Positions 8,329-19,476 are shown, numbered from the stretch's first letter. The stretch: 64,000 bases of DNA from CADEED01 sp035765415 (GCA_035765415.1 DASTXR010000131.1:16003-80002), one strand, 5' to 3'. Program-made: numbers and translations. Notes: generated by a model from the sequence alone, not told the origin.

Positions 8329-8350
8329 ATTATTCACAATAGGGAATAAT
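8329..8350. promoter_or_regulatory. Inverted repeat, candidate LysR-type operator
   Basis: ATTATTC - 8 nt - GAATAAT forms a perfect 7-bp dyad (8329-8335 and 8344-8350) in the gap between the divergent SDR and LysR genes. It overlaps the LysR ATG by two bases. AT-rich interrupted dyads of this type are bound by LysR-family proteins, so it may mediate autorepression and control of the SDR gene. No binding data; inference. Confidence 0.5.
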
Positions 8351-9317
8351 GTCCGCCGTGGACGCCGCCCAGAATTTCAATCAGATGCTGGCCATGCGGG
8401 TGTTCGTGCGGGTCGTCGAGGCCGGCACATTCACCCACGCGGCGAATTCAATGCGCATGCCGAAGCCCACGGTGACCAAGCTGGTCCAGGGGCTCGAGAG
8501 CCACCTGCGCATCAAGCTGCTGAACCGTACGACTCGTCGCGTGACCGTGACGCCCGACGGCTCCGCGTACTACGAACGCGTCGTGAGATTGTTAGGCGAT
8601 CTCGAGGACATCGAGTCGAGCGTCACACATGCCAAGGAAAGTCCGAAGGGCCGGCTGCGCATCGACGCGGGAGCGGCGGTGTCCAACCTGCTCATCCTGC
8701 CGGCCCTGCCCGGGTTCCTGGCGAAGTATCCGGACATCCACGTCGAATGCGGCGTCAGCGATCGCCCGGCCGATCTCATCGGTGACAACGTCGACTGCGT
8801 GATTCGGGCCGGGCCCTTGCTCGAGCCTTCGCTGGTGGCACGGCACATCGGCGACCTGCGCTGGATCACCTGCGCGACGCCGGCGTATTTCGAAAAGCAT
8901 GGCAAGCCCACGCACCCCACCGATCTCGAGTCCGGCCACGTGCTCGCGGGTTATTTCTTTCCGCGCAGCGGCCGCATGCGTCCTCTGGCCTTTCGGCGCG
9001 ACGGCAAGACCATCGAAATATCGCCAGGCTCGCGCGTGGCGGTGAACGACAGCGGCGCGTACTTCGCCGCGGTGCGCGCCGGGCTCGGTGTCGGGCAACT
9101 GCTGTCGTTCATGGTGTCGTGCAGCGACGCGGACGATGAACTGGTGACCGTACTCAAGGACTGGCAACCGCCGGCAATGCCCGTGCACGTGCTGTATCCG
9201 GCGAATCGCCATCTATCCACCAAGGTACGCGTCTTCGTCGACTGGGCGGCTGATCTCTTTGCGCGAAGCCCGTGCACGCGCTTGCTGACAGCCGCTACTG
9301 CGCCCGCGACCAGGTGA
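8349..9317 (+). CDS. LysR family transcriptional regulator
   Basis: 322 residues. The N-terminal winged helix-turn-helix (MRVFVRVVEAGTFTHAANSMRMPKPTVTKLVQGLESHLRIKLLNRTTRRVTVTPDG, residues ~17-72) is followed by an effector-binding domain (~residues 100-300). The start at 8349 puts an inverted repeat over the initiation codon; an in-frame ATG at 8385 would also keep the whole DNA-binding domain. It probably regulates the divergent SDR gene. The effector is unknown. The 3' end overlaps the convergent GH43 gene by 23 bp. Confidence 0.9.
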   Translation: MSAVDAAQNFNQMLAMRVFVRVVEAGTFTHAANSMRMPKPTVTKLVQGLESHLRIKLLNRTTRRVTVTPDGSAYYERVVRLLGDLEDIESSVTHAKESPKGRLRIDAGAAVSNLLILPALPGFLAKYPDIHVECGVSDRPADLIGDNVDCVIRAGPLLEPSLVARHIGDLRWITCATPAYFEKHGKPTHPTDLESGHVLAGYFFPRSGRMRPLAFRRDGKTIEISPGSRVAVNDSGAYFAAVRAGLGVGQLLSFMVSCSDADDELVTVLKDWQPPAMPVHVLYPANRHLSTKVRVFVDWAADLFARSPCTRLLTAATAPATR

Positions 9318-11367
9318 AGCGCACGCCGTCGCTGCCGTCGGGCAGCGGTCCGGGGCTGTCGGCAGAGAGCACGCGCGTCGTCGGATCGATGCGCAGGAAG
9401 CGATTCGTCGCAAGCGACATCAACACGAGCTCGCCCGCCGGGGTCTCGATCCACTGAAACGATTCGGCGATGCCCGGCTTGCCAGCCTTCAGGCGTACGC
9501 CACCGCGCGCGTCGACGCTCACGTGCCGGCCGGCATCGGCGAGCGCGACGCGCCCGAGCTTGCGATCAACGACCGTGAACCGAGCAGGAACCCCGGCGGA
9601 CAAGCCGGTTCCGCTTCGCGCCAGGCCATAGTCGCGACCAGCCGACGTGAGGGTCACAAGCTCGCCGTGCGGGATTGGCTTCATGAGGCCGCGCGGATGC
9701 GGCTGCGTGACGGTGAAAGCGTCGAAATCCGCCGCGCCGCCGCGTCTGCCCGCACCGTTGTATGCGAACAATCCATAACGCACGCCCTGGAAGGTGGCGA
9801 GCTGGAACACCATGGTGAACGGCTCGCCGAAGCCGACGAACTCGCGACCATCCGTGGAATAGGAGAACGTCGCGCGCTCCGTGAGGAAGTCGCACTCGGC
9901 GCGCAACCACACGCGCATGGCCGAAGTGGCGACTTTTGCGTCAATCCTGGCGGGCAGCTCGTGACGCGTGACGCGACCGCTCTGCTCGTCGAACTGCGCG
10001 AGCAGTAGTTTGTCGCCCGATTTTTCGACGCCGATCCACGCGTACGGCCGGTTGAACAGCGCGAGACCGGCGACGTCGCCGTCGGCCATGCCCGCCGCGT
10101 CGAGCAGCGCGGTTGGAGTCGAGCGCGGCCCGATGGAGCGCTGCGTGAGCGTATTGCGCGCATCCCAGAGGCTGGTGGCAGGCAGCGCGTTCAGGCGCAG
10201 GTGTCCCGCACGTGCTGCCAGCGACCACTCGTCGGCGACCGGTGCGTGATTCCACTGCCAGACATTGGCGAGCGCCGGCCCTGAGAAATCATCGTCGCGC
10301 TGGTAGGGCACCTGGACGGGTTGTGGCCGCGCAGTCTTCGGCTTCACCCAGGTGCGCGGATTCCGGCCCAGGTTTCCGGGCAATCCGAAGTACGGCCAGC
10401 CGTCTTTCCACGTGACCGGCGACAGCGCGGTCAATCTACCCACGGAGTTGTAATCCATCATCGAATACGCCCACCACTCGCCGAGCGGCGTACGCACGAT
10501 GCCGCCCTGGTGCAGGGAAATCTTGCCGGTGGCGTGCGGGTCGCCTGGAACGATCACGTAGGGCTTCGACCGGCCCCATACATCGGCGAGCCGATTGCCC
10601 TGTGGCAACCCGAAATCCTCGTCGATGCTGATCGCGGGATTCACTTCGTAGGGCCCTTCGGGCCGGTCGGCGCGCGCCGCGGGCATGCGCATCCGATTCT
10701 CGTACCAAGCGCTCGTGATGAAGTACTTGCCGTCGATCTTGTAGAAGTGCAGCCCCTCGCCCATGCCTGCGCCCTTCGCGATGATTTCGCGCTCGGTGCC
10801 GGGCACGATGTCCAGCAAGTCGGGAGTGAGCTGCGCGAGCTTGATTCCCTGGTAGCCCCAGATGGCGTAGACCTTGCCATCGTCGTCGAAGAGCACCGAC
10901 AGGTCATGCAGCGAGACTCGCATCGAACGATGCTCCCAGGGACCAGCGGGATTCTTCGCGGTGAAGAGCTGCGTCTTTTCGCGGTTCACGTTGCTGAAGA
11001 CGTAGAACGTGCCGCCATGGTGACGGAACGACGGCGCCCAGATGCCCTGCCCGTAGATGTTCTTGCCGTCCTCGAGGCGGAATTGCGGCCCGAGATCGAG
11101 CCTTGGCATCGCGTACGTGAGGAAACGCCAATTCACGAGATCCTTCGAATGCAGGATGGGCAAGCCCGGCATCGAGTGCATGGTGGTGCCGGTGAGAAAG
11201 AAATCTTCGCCGACCCGGATCATGTCGGGATCCGAGAACTCCTCGTAGAACAGTGGATTCGTGAAAGTGCCGTCACCGTTGTCCGGAGTCCAGGTCGCTG
11301 GTGTCTGCGCGGCTAGCGTGGCAGCACCGAGCAGCGCGCACGTCCACAGCAGGTTCGTTGTCTTCAT
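9295..11367 (-). CDS. Secreted glycoside hydrolase family 43 protein
   Basis: 690 residues from the ATG at 11367, which starts a good signal peptide (MKTTNLLWTCALLGAATLAAQ). The five-bladed propeller of GH43 follows: YEEFSDPDMIRVGEDFF carries the catalytic base aspartate, and GEGLHFYKIDGKYF carries the proposed acid glutamate. After ~residue 330 there is a GH43-type C-terminal beta-sandwich. The last ~120 residues look like a beta-trefoil (repeated F/L-x-V/R-N-x-FLRID pattern). The family includes beta-xylosidases, arabinofuranosidases and arabinanases; specificity cannot be fixed here. It is divergent from a GH35-like gene, so the two may share an operator for plant-polysaccharide use. Confidence 0.85.
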   Translation of the reverse strand: MKTTNLLWTCALLGAATLAAQTPATWTPDNGDGTFTNPLFYEEFSDPDMIRVGEDFFLTGTTMHSMPGLPILHSKDLVNWRFLTYAMPRLDLGPQFRLEDGKNIYGQGIWAPSFRHHGGTFYVFSNVNREKTQLFTAKNPAGPWEHRSMRVSLHDLSVLFDDDGKVYAIWGYQGIKLAQLTPDLLDIVPGTEREIIAKGAGMGEGLHFYKIDGKYFITSAWYENRMRMPAARADRPEGPYEVNPAISIDEDFGLPQGNRLADVWGRSKPYVIVPGDPHATGKISLHQGGIVRTPLGEWWAYSMMDYNSVGRLTALSPVTWKDGWPYFGLPGNLGRNPRTWVKPKTARPQPVQVPYQRDDDFSGPALANVWQWNHAPVADEWSLAARAGHLRLNALPATSLWDARNTLTQRSIGPRSTPTALLDAAGMADGDVAGLALFNRPYAWIGVEKSGDKLLLAQFDEQSGRVTRHELPARIDAKVATSAMRVWLRAECDFLTERATFSYSTDGREFVGFGEPFTMVFQLATFQGVRYGLFAYNGAGRRGGAADFDAFTVTQPHPRGLMKPIPHGELVTLTSAGRDYGLARSGTGLSAGVPARFTVVDRKLGRVALADAGRHVSVDARGGVRLKAGKPGIAESFQWIETPAGELVLMSLATNRFLRIDPTTRVLSADSPGPLPDGSDGVRFTWSRAQ

Positions 11368-11548
11368 GGTGACTCGCGGCGCCGCATTGCGCGGCGCGGT
11401 CGATCTTAGTCGGCACGCGATCGCGCAAACATCCCCGATTCGCGCGTCAGCGATGGCATTTCGCGCATGGTTCACGGCCAGCCCCCGCGAAGCGGCGTTT
11501 CGGGCTCATTTTGCGAAACCCACGCACGCGTTTGGTAGCATCCGGCGC

Positions 11549-13171
11549 GTGAAAAAACTTCTTCCCTTCGTGCTCGCGCTGAGCACAACGCTGGCCGCGC
11601 ACGCCGCGCCGCCACGTCTCGAGAAGCACGGCACCACCCAGCAACTCATCGTTGATGGCAAGCCATTCCTGATCCTGGGCGGCGAACTCGGCAACTCCAG
11701 CGCCTCCAGCGCCGCTTACATGCGCCCGCACTGGCCTCGCCTGAAAGCCATGAATCTCAACACCGTGCTCGCGCCGGTGTCGTGGGAGCTCATCGAGCCC
11801 GTCGAAGGAAAGTTCGACTGGACTTCGGTCGATGAGCTGCTGCGCGATGCCCGCGCGCACGATCTCAAGCTCGTGCTTCTCTGGTTCGGCGCGTGGAAGA
11901 ACAGCATGTCCACCTACGTGCCAGCGTGGGTGAAGCGCGATCAGCAGCGGTTCCCGCGCGCGCAACTCGCCAATGGAGCGGGTGTAGAAATCCTTTCGGC
12001 GTTCTCCTCGAACTCGCGTGACGCCGATGTGCGTGCCTTCGGCGCATTCATGGAGTATCTGAAGCGCGTCGATGGCGCGCAGAACACCGTGCTCATGGTG
12101 CAGGTGGAGAACGAGATCGGCATGTTGCCGGTTGCGCGCGAGCGCGGCACCGTGGCGGACAAACTATTCGCCGGGGCGGTGCCGCCGGAGCTCATGCGCG
12201 CGCTGGCCGCCCGCGGTGAACAAGTCGAGCCTGAACTGCTCGAGCGCTGGCAGAAAAATGGCCGGAAGTCGGCGGGCACGTGGTCGCAGCTATTCGGCGA
12301 CGACGATTGGGGCCAGGAAGTTTTCACCGCGTGGCACTACGCGCGATTCGTGGAAGCGCTCGTAGTCGCCGGCAAGAAGCACTATGACATTCCACTGTTC
12401 GTGAACGTGGCGCTCAATCGCACCGGCCGCAAGCCTGGCGAGTACCCGAGTGGCGGCCCGCTGCCGCACCTGATCGACGTGTGGAAGGCCGGCACGCCGA
12501 CCACCGACATGCTCTCGCCGGACATTTATTTTCCGAACTTCGCGCAACTGGCCGCGCGCTACAACCGCGCCGACAACATGCTGTTCATTCCCGAAGCGAA
12601 CAACGCCACGAACAGCCAGGGCCCCGCGAATGCGTTCTTCGCGTTCGGTGAGCTGGACACGCTGGGCTTCTCGCCGTTCTCCATCGAGTCGCTCGGCGAT
12701 GCGCCGAATGCTCTGTCACGCGCTTACGAAGTGCTGGAACAGCTGAAGCCGCTCATCCTCGAAAACCGCGGCAAGGCGCGCATGGTGGGATTTCGCGCGC
12801 GCATCGAAGAAGACGGTACCGTCATCGACACGCCCGTGAAAAAGTTGCTGGGTCATTTCGAGTTCACCGTGAACTTCATCGATCCGTGGACTCCGAAGGA
12901 TCAGCAAAGCATCGCCAATCACGGCGGACTCGCGATTCAATCCGGCAAGGACTTCTGGATCGCGGGGCAGGGAGTGACCATTACCTTCAAGGAAGCAGAC
13001 TCGAATCCGGCGGCCGTAGGCATCGAATCCGCCGAGGAAGGTGTGTTCGTAAACGGCGCGTGGGTGCCGGGTCGCAGGTTGAATGGGGATCAGACGCACC
13101 AGGGCCGGCACATCCGGCTGCCGCCGGGGACGGCGCAAATCCAGAAAGTGCGCCTGTATAGATATAGGTAG
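11549..13171 (+). CDS. Secreted GH35-like beta-galactosidase with DUF5597-type C-terminus
   Basis: 540 residues from the GTG at 11549, chosen because it begins a signal peptide (KKLLPFVLALSTTLAAHAA). The TIM-barrel starts with the typical FLILGGELGNSS and APVSWELIEPVEGKFDW segments of GH35/42-like enzymes. The acid/base glutamate is E189 in VQVENEIG and the nucleophile candidate is E349 in FIPEANN. A C-terminal beta domain (~residues 400-540) matches the DUF5597 type seen in bacterial beta-galactosidases of this clade. It lies divergent to the GH43 gene, 181 bp away. Probable role: removing galactose side chains from hemicellulose or pectin. Confidence 0.85.
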   Translation: MKKLLPFVLALSTTLAAHAAPPRLEKHGTTQQLIVDGKPFLILGGELGNSSASSAAYMRPHWPRLKAMNLNTVLAPVSWELIEPVEGKFDWTSVDELLRDARAHDLKLVLLWFGAWKNSMSTYVPAWVKRDQQRFPRAQLANGAGVEILSAFSSNSRDADVRAFGAFMEYLKRVDGAQNTVLMVQVENEIGMLPVARERGTVADKLFAGAVPPELMRALAARGEQVEPELLERWQKNGRKSAGTWSQLFGDDDWGQEVFTAWHYARFVEALVVAGKKHYDIPLFVNVALNRTGRKPGEYPSGGPLPHLIDVWKAGTPTTDMLSPDIYFPNFAQLAARYNRADNMLFIPEANNATNSQGPANAFFAFGELDTLGFSPFSIESLGDAPNALSRAYEVLEQLKPLILENRGKARMVGFRARIEEDGTVIDTPVKKLLGHFEFTVNFIDPWTPKDQQSIANHGGLAIQSGKDFWIAGQGVTITFKEADSNPAAVGIESAEEGVFVNGAWVPGRRLNGDQTHQGRHIRLPPGTAQIQKVRLYRYR

Positions 13172-13296
13172 TCAACGCGCAATCTCCAGGACGCTCAGAT
13201 TTGCCACTTTCGTGCCTGGCACACACCTATAGCGGTTGCAACCAGCACCCGCTTGAGACGCAGGAGCAGCCGATCGAATTGAGCAAAGACGGTTTT
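13172..13296. other. Intergenic gap between convergent genes
   Basis: 125 bp between the GH35-like gene and pyruvate carboxylase. It holds a short palindrome GTGCCTGGCAC (13211-13221) related in sequence to the GTGCCGGGCAC cores of hairpins elsewhere in the window. I see no gene and no clear terminator. Confidence 0.4.
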
Positions 13297-16200
13297 TCAG
13301 CTCAGGACGACCAGCAAATCCTTCGCGTCCACCTGCACACCCGGCTTCACGAGCACTTCCGCCACGGCGCCATCCGTTTCCGCGCGCACGCTGGTCTCCA
13401 TCTTCATGGCTTCCATCGTGAGCAGCAGATCGCCCCTGGCCACTTTCTGGCCGACGATGGCTTTCACCGTGGCGATGGTTCCGGGCATCGGCGCGCCGAT
13501 GTGCTTGGCATTGCCCGGCTCCATCTTCCGCTGCGGCGGCCGCTTCGCCACCTGCGAGCGATCGGCGACGACGATGGATCGCGGCTGGCCATTCAGCTCG
13601 AAGAACACCTGGCGCGTGCCGTCGTCGCGCACTTCGGACAACGCGACGAAACGCACGATGAGCGTCTTGCCGCGCTCGATGTCGACGCTGACCTCGTCGC
13701 CCGGCTCCATGCCGTAGAAGAACACGGGCGTGGGCAGGATGGCGCAGTCGCCGAACGCCACGCGGTCTTTCGCGTAGTCGAGGAAGACTTTCGGGTACAT
13801 GAGATAGGACGCGAACTGCGTGTCCGTGGCTTCGCGGCCCAGGAGCCCGGTGAGTTTCTTTCGCTCAGCCGCGAGATCCATCGGCGGCAGGTTGGCGCCG
13901 GGACGGGTAGCTAGCGGCTTCTGTCCCTTGAGCACCTTCTTCTGGATGCCTTCCGGCCAGCCGCCTTCGGGACGGCCGAGGTCGCCGCGCATCATCTGCA
14001 CGACAGACTCGGGGAAGGCCACTTCGAAATCGGGATCGAGCACCTGCTCGCGCGTCAGCCCAGACGACACCATGAGGATGGCCATGTCGCCGACCACCTT
14101 CGAAGACGGCGTCACCTTGACGATGTTGCCGAACATCTCGTTGACGTCAGCATATGCCTGCGAGACTTCGGGCCAGCGTGAATCGTCGAGACCGACGCCG
14201 CGCGCCTGCTCCTTGAGATTGGTGTACTGGCCGCCGGGCATGGCGTGCACGTACACCTCCGAGGCGCCCGCGCGCATGTCGCTCTCGAATGCCAGGTAGT
14301 TCTTGCGGACCTGTTCCCAGTACATGGAGATGGAACGCACGGCGGCGTGATCGATGCCCGGGTCGCGGTCGCTGTAGCGCAGCGCTTCGATGATCGAGCC
14401 CAGGTTGGGCTGCGAAGTGAAGCCGCTCATCGCGTCGATGGCGCCGTCCACGGCATCGCAGCCCGCGGCCACGGCCGCGAGCACACTCGCGGCGGCGATG
14501 CCCGAGGTGTCATGCGTGTGGAAATGCACCGGGATTCCAAGCTCTTCCTTCAGCGCCTTCACCAGCGTGTAGGCCGCGTTGGGCTGGCACAGCCCCGCCA
14601 TGTCCTTGATGCCGAGAATGTGGGTGCCCGCGGCTTTCAGCTCGCGGCCCATCTTGAGGTAGTAGTCGAGCGTGTACTTGGTTTCGTTGGGCGAGGACAG
14701 GTTGCCCGTGTAGCAGATGGCCGCTTCGCAGAGCTTTCCGGTTTCGAGCACCGCGTCGATGGCGACACGCATGTTCTCCACCCAGTTGAGCGAATCGAAT
14801 ACGCGGAATACGTCGATGCCGGAGATGGCCGCCTGTTTGACGAAGGCGCGCACCACGTTGTCGGGGTAGTTGGTATAGCCGACCGCATTGGACGACCGCA
14901 GGAGCATCTGCAGCAGGATGTTCGGCATGGCGGCGCGAAACTGCTCGAGGCGCGACCATGGATCTTCGCGCAGGAAACGCATGGCCACGTCGAACGTGGC
15001 GCCGCCCCAGCACTCCATGGAAAAAAGCTGCGGCAGCATGTGCGCGTAGTAAGGCGCAATGGCGGTCATGTCCGGCTGCCGCATGCGCGTGGCCAACAAA
15101 GACTGGTGCGCATCGCGCATGGTCGTGTCGGTGATGAGCACGTGCTTCTGCGCCAGCATCCACCTGGCGAATCCCGCGGCGCCGAGCTCGTCGAGTTTCT
15201 GCTTCGTGCCCGGCGGCGGCGCCTTGGCCACGTTCACCTTCGGCATGCGCGCCAGAACCATGTTCTTCGGCTTCAGGCGCCCTTTCACTTCCGGATTGCC
15301 GTTGACGATGACCTCGCCGATGAACGACAGGATGCGCGTGGCGCGGTCCCGCTTCTTCTCCCACTTGAAGAGCTCGGGCGTCTCGTCGATGAACTTGGTG
15401 GTGTATTCGGCCGTGGCGAACTTCGGGTGCGTGATGACCTGGTCGAGGAAACGCAGGTTGGTGGACACGCCACGGATGCGGAACTCCCACAGCGCGCGAT
15501 GCATGCGCGCGATGGCTTCCACCGGGTTCGGCGCCCACGCCGTGACCTTCACCAGCATGGAGTCGTACGACCGCGTGAGAATGGCGCCGGCATAGGCCGT
15601 GCCGGCATCGAGACGGATGCCGAAGCCCGCGGGCGAGCGATATGCGGTGATCTTGCCGTAGTCGGGCGCGAAGCCGTTCTCGGGATCTTCGGTGGTCACG
15701 CGGCACTGCAGGGCGTGCGATGTGAGATGAATGTCTTCCTGCTTCGGGACGCCGCTGGCTTCTTCGCCGATACGCGCTCCGTCTGCTATCCGGATCTGCG
15801 CCTTCACCAGGTCGATGTTGGTCACGGCTTCGGTCACCGTGTGTTCCACCTGGATGCGCGGATTCACTTCGATGAAGTAGAACTTGCCGGTTTCAGCGTC
15901 CTGCAGGAATTCGACGGTGCCTGCGTTGCGGTACTTCACCGCGCGGCCGATCTGCAGCGCGTAGCCGCAGAGTTCGTTGCGCTGCGCATCCGTGAGGAAC
16001 GCCGCGGGCGCGCGCTCGACCACCTTCTGGTTGCGCCGCTGCACGGTGCAGTCGCGCTCGAACAGGTGCACGAGATTGCCGTGGGTGTCGCCCAGGATCT
16101 GCACTTCGATGTGCCGCGCTTTGCGTACGAGCTTTTCGAGATAGACCTCGTCGTTGCCGAAGCCGGCCTTGGCTTCGCGGCGCGCGACGGGCAGCAGCTC

Positions 16201-16746
16201 CGTGAGCTGCGCATCGCTCTCGATGACGCGCATGCCGCGGCCACCGCCGCCCCAGCTCGCCTTCAACATGACCGGGTAGCCGACCTGCGCCGCCTGTTTC
16301 TTCGACGTCTCGATGTCGGCCGGCAGCGGCGGGGTCGCGGGCATGACCGGCACGCCCGCCGAAGTAGCTAGATTGCGGGCCGCCACCTTGTTGCCCAGCG
16401 TGCGCATGATCTCCGGCGTGGGGCCGACGAAAATGACGCCCTCGCGATTGCAGGCTTCGACGAACTCGGGGTTTTCGGAGAGGAACCCGTAGCCGGGATG
16501 AATGGCGTCGGCTTTCGCCTCGACGGCGATTCGCAGGATGTCCTCGATGTCGAGGTAGGCGTCCACCGGGGCCTTGCCGCGACCGACCAGGTAGGCTTCG
16601 TCGGCCTTGGTTCTATGCAGCGAAAAGCGGTCTTCCTGCGAATAGATCGCGATGGTGCGGACGCCCAGTTCGTTGGCAGCGCGCATGACGCGGATCGCGA
16701 TTTCACCGCGATTGGCGACGAGCAGGCTGCGGATGCGAGTCAGCAT
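13297..16746 (-). CDS. pyc: Pyruvate carboxylase
   Basis: 1,149 residues, the full length of single-chain pyruvate carboxylases. Domain order: biotin carboxylase/ATP-grasp (~1-460, starting LLVANRGEIAIRVMRAANELG and with the glycine-rich KASWGGGGRGMR loop), carboxyltransferase TIM-barrel (~540-810, DTTMRDAHQSLLATRMR with metal-site residues and the later HFHTHDTSG), and a biotinyl domain with the biotin lysine K1115 in EAMKMETS. It converts pyruvate, bicarbonate and ATP to oxaloacetate, refilling the TCA cycle. That suits an organism that uses acetate, fatty acids or sugars. It appears to be a single-gene unit. Confidence 0.96.
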   Translation of the reverse strand: MLTRIRSLLVANRGEIAIRVMRAANELGVRTIAIYSQEDRFSLHRTKADEAYLVGRGKAPVDAYLDIEDILRIAVEAKADAIHPGYGFLSENPEFVEACNREGVIFVGPTPEIMRTLGNKVAARNLATSAGVPVMPATPPLPADIETSKKQAAQVGYPVMLKASWGGGGRGMRVIESDAQLTELLPVARREAKAGFGNDEVYLEKLVRKARHIEVQILGDTHGNLVHLFERDCTVQRRNQKVVERAPAAFLTDAQRNELCGYALQIGRAVKYRNAGTVEFLQDAETGKFYFIEVNPRIQVEHTVTEAVTNIDLVKAQIRIADGARIGEEASGVPKQEDIHLTSHALQCRVTTEDPENGFAPDYGKITAYRSPAGFGIRLDAGTAYAGAILTRSYDSMLVKVTAWAPNPVEAIARMHRALWEFRIRGVSTNLRFLDQVITHPKFATAEYTTKFIDETPELFKWEKKRDRATRILSFIGEVIVNGNPEVKGRLKPKNMVLARMPKVNVAKAPPPGTKQKLDELGAAGFARWMLAQKHVLITDTTMRDAHQSLLATRMRQPDMTAIAPYYAHMLPQLFSMECWGGATFDVAMRFLREDPWSRLEQFRAAMPNILLQMLLRSSNAVGYTNYPDNVVRAFVKQAAISGIDVFRVFDSLNWVENMRVAIDAVLETGKLCEAAICYTGNLSSPNETKYTLDYYLKMGRELKAAGTHILGIKDMAGLCQPNAAYTLVKALKEELGIPVHFHTHDTSGIAAASVLAAVAAGCDAVDGAIDAMSGFTSQPNLGSIIEALRYSDRDPGIDHAAVRSISMYWEQVRKNYLAFESDMRAGASEVYVHAMPGGQYTNLKEQARGVGLDDSRWPEVSQAYADVNEMFGNIVKVTPSSKVVGDMAILMVSSGLTREQVLDPDFEVAFPESVVQMMRGDLGRPEGGWPEGIQKKVLKGQKPLATRPGANLPPMDLAAERKKLTGLLGREATDTQFASYLMYPKVFLDYAKDRVAFGDCAILPTPVFFYGMEPGDEVSVDIERGKTLIVRFVALSEVRDDGTRQVFFELNGQPRSIVVADRSQVAKRPPQRKMEPGNAKHIGAPMPGTIATVKAIVGQKVARGDLLLTMEAMKMETSVRAETDGAVAEVLVKPGVQVDAKDLLVVLS

Positions 16747-16872
16747 GGATGGCTTCTTCTAATATGATTCCCCGGACGCGGAATTGTATCGGGATCGGCG
16801 CACTTTTCCGGCGTCAATTTCGGTGCTGGTACCGCTCTCGTGCCCCTGGCTTGTGCGTCCGCAGGAGAAGAC

Positions 16873-17784
16873 ATGTACGCAATCGCGATTCACGGCGGCG
16901 CCGGCACATTGTCCGGTAGCGAGACATCGGCGGCGCAAGAGCAGGCCTATCGCGAAAGCCTCGGCACGGCGCTCGACGCCGGCTACGCGGTGCTCGAACG
17001 CGGCGGCCCCAGCCTCGATGCGGCCATCGCCGCAGTGTGCGTCCTCGAAGACGACCCGCTCTTCAACGCCGGGCGAGGCGCGGTGCTCACGCGGGATGGC
17101 GCGGCGGAGTTAGACGCTTCGGTCATGGATGGCAGGACACTCAAGGCCGGCGCCGTGACGGGGCTCAAACACGTGAAGAACCCCGTGGCGCTCGCCCGCC
17201 GCGTCATGGACCACTCGCCGCACGTGATGCTGGTGGGCGCGGGCGCCGAGGAGTTCGCGCGCCTTCAAGGCATCGAACTGGTCTCGAACGAATACTTCCG
17301 CACGCCCGTGCGCCAGCAGCAGCTGCATCGCCTGCTCGGCGGCTCATCGGAAAAGGAAAACGACCTCGTTGCCTTCGGGACCGTGGGCGCAGTGGCGCTG
17401 GACGACAAGGGGAATGTCGCGGCCGCCACCTCCACGGGCGGCATGACCGGCAAGCGCTGGGGCCGCGTCGGCGACTCACCGATCATCGGCGCCGGCACCT
17501 ACGCCAGCAATGCAAGCTGCGCGGTCTCGGCCACCGGGCATGGCGAGTACTTCATACGCACGGTGGTGGCGCACGACATCTGCGCACAGATGCAGTACGC
17601 GGGGATGTCGCTGGCAGAAGCGGCGAAAAGCACGTTGGCTCGCCTGAAATCGCTGGGTGGCAACGGGGGAGTGATCGCCGTCGACCCGCGCGGCGAGATC
17701 GTGCTGGAGTTCAACACCGAGGGGATGTTCCGCGGCGCGCGTTCATCCGCGGGCCGCCGCGAGGTGGCTATCTACCGCCAGTAG
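16873..17784 (+). CDS. iaaA: Isoaspartyl peptidase / L-asparaginase (plant-type, Ntn-hydrolase)
   Basis: 303 residues. AGGAG 5 bp before the ATG at 16873 supports this start over an upstream GTG at 16840. The precursor is expected to cut itself before T170 in AFGTVGAVALD, making that threonine the N-terminal nucleophile. Other family marks are IHGGAGT at the N-terminus, LFNAGRGAVLT, GGMTGKRWGRVGDSPIIGAGTYA, and SATGHGEYFIR near the end. Such enzymes remove isoaspartyl residues from dipeptides and have some asparaginase activity. No signal peptide is seen with this start, so it is probably cytoplasmic. It is divergent from pyc. Confidence 0.93.
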   Translation: MYAIAIHGGAGTLSGSETSAAQEQAYRESLGTALDAGYAVLERGGPSLDAAIAAVCVLEDDPLFNAGRGAVLTRDGAAELDASVMDGRTLKAGAVTGLKHVKNPVALARRVMDHSPHVMLVGAGAEEFARLQGIELVSNEYFRTPVRQQQLHRLLGGSSEKENDLVAFGTVGAVALDDKGNVAAATSTGGMTGKRWGRVGDSPIIGAGTYASNASCAVSATGHGEYFIRTVVAHDICAQMQYAGMSLAEAAKSTLARLKSLGGNGGVIAVDPRGEIVLEFNTEGMFRGARSSAGRREVAIYRQ

Positions 17785-17814
17785 CGGCCGGCTGGCCGCC
17801 GCAGGCACGGCTGG

Positions 17815-19065
<1,251 letters not shown>

Positions 19066-19148
19066 ACGTCCGAGCCTGACCCCGAGTCCCTAGTGTGAGA
19101 CTGCTTTGTATGTGTTCGGCAGCCGCGGCGCAAGCCGGACGCGCACGC

Positions 19149-19346
19149 TCAGACGGGCGCTGATTCCGTGCGGGTGAGCGGGCTCGGCGACTTCACGCGC
19201 GTGCGCCAGACTTCCAGAGGACTCCAGACCTGTTTGCGAGGCGTGGTGGCTTCGCGCGGGTTCGCTGGGGTAATTCCGTCTTCGTTCGCTGCTGTAGCGA
19301 CTGCCAACTCGAGCAGATGCTGCTCGGTCTGATTCTTGGTTTTCAT
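19149..19346 (-). CDS. Hypothetical small protein
   Basis: 65 residues from an ATG at 19346 preceded by a purine-rich AGGGGCAGGG. The sequence is hydrophilic and rich in Thr, Pro and Arg, with a short helix-like start (NQTEQHLLELAVATAA). I recognise no family and no membrane segment. Without homologues it may be spurious; the RBS-like run and an upstream palindrome are the only support. Confidence 0.3.
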   Translation of the reverse strand: MKTKNQTEQHLLELAVATAANEDGITPANPREATTPRKQVWSPLEVWRTRVKSPSPLTRTESAPV

Positions 19347-19368
19347 GCCCTGCCCCTGAACTCTGATG

Positions 19369-19380
19369 GACCGTTCGGTC
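19369..19380. promoter_or_regulatory. Short palindrome GACCGttCGGTC, possible operator
   Basis: A perfect 12-bp dyad (GACCG/CGGTC around TT) lies 23 bp upstream of the small ORF start at 19346, in an otherwise AT-richer stretch. Sites of this shape are common TetR-family operators, but no regulator gene is adjacent. Weak evidence. Confidence 0.25.
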
Positions 19381-19476
19381 TTCTGGTCGGGGATTCTAGT
19401 ACTTCGATTGTTAAAAAATAGGCTTCTCAAGCAAGATTTCATGGATATGTCAAGACCATGACGTGCGTCACAGTTT

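Noticed and set aside
10321..11316. 331-codon plus-strand ORF opposite the GH43 gene
   Set aside because: Antisense shadow; the GH43 frame has signal peptide and catalytic motifs.
14245..16371. 708-codon plus-strand ORF inside pyruvate carboxylase
   Set aside because: Shadow of the minus-strand gene: no recognisable domain and biased composition, while pyc is complete.
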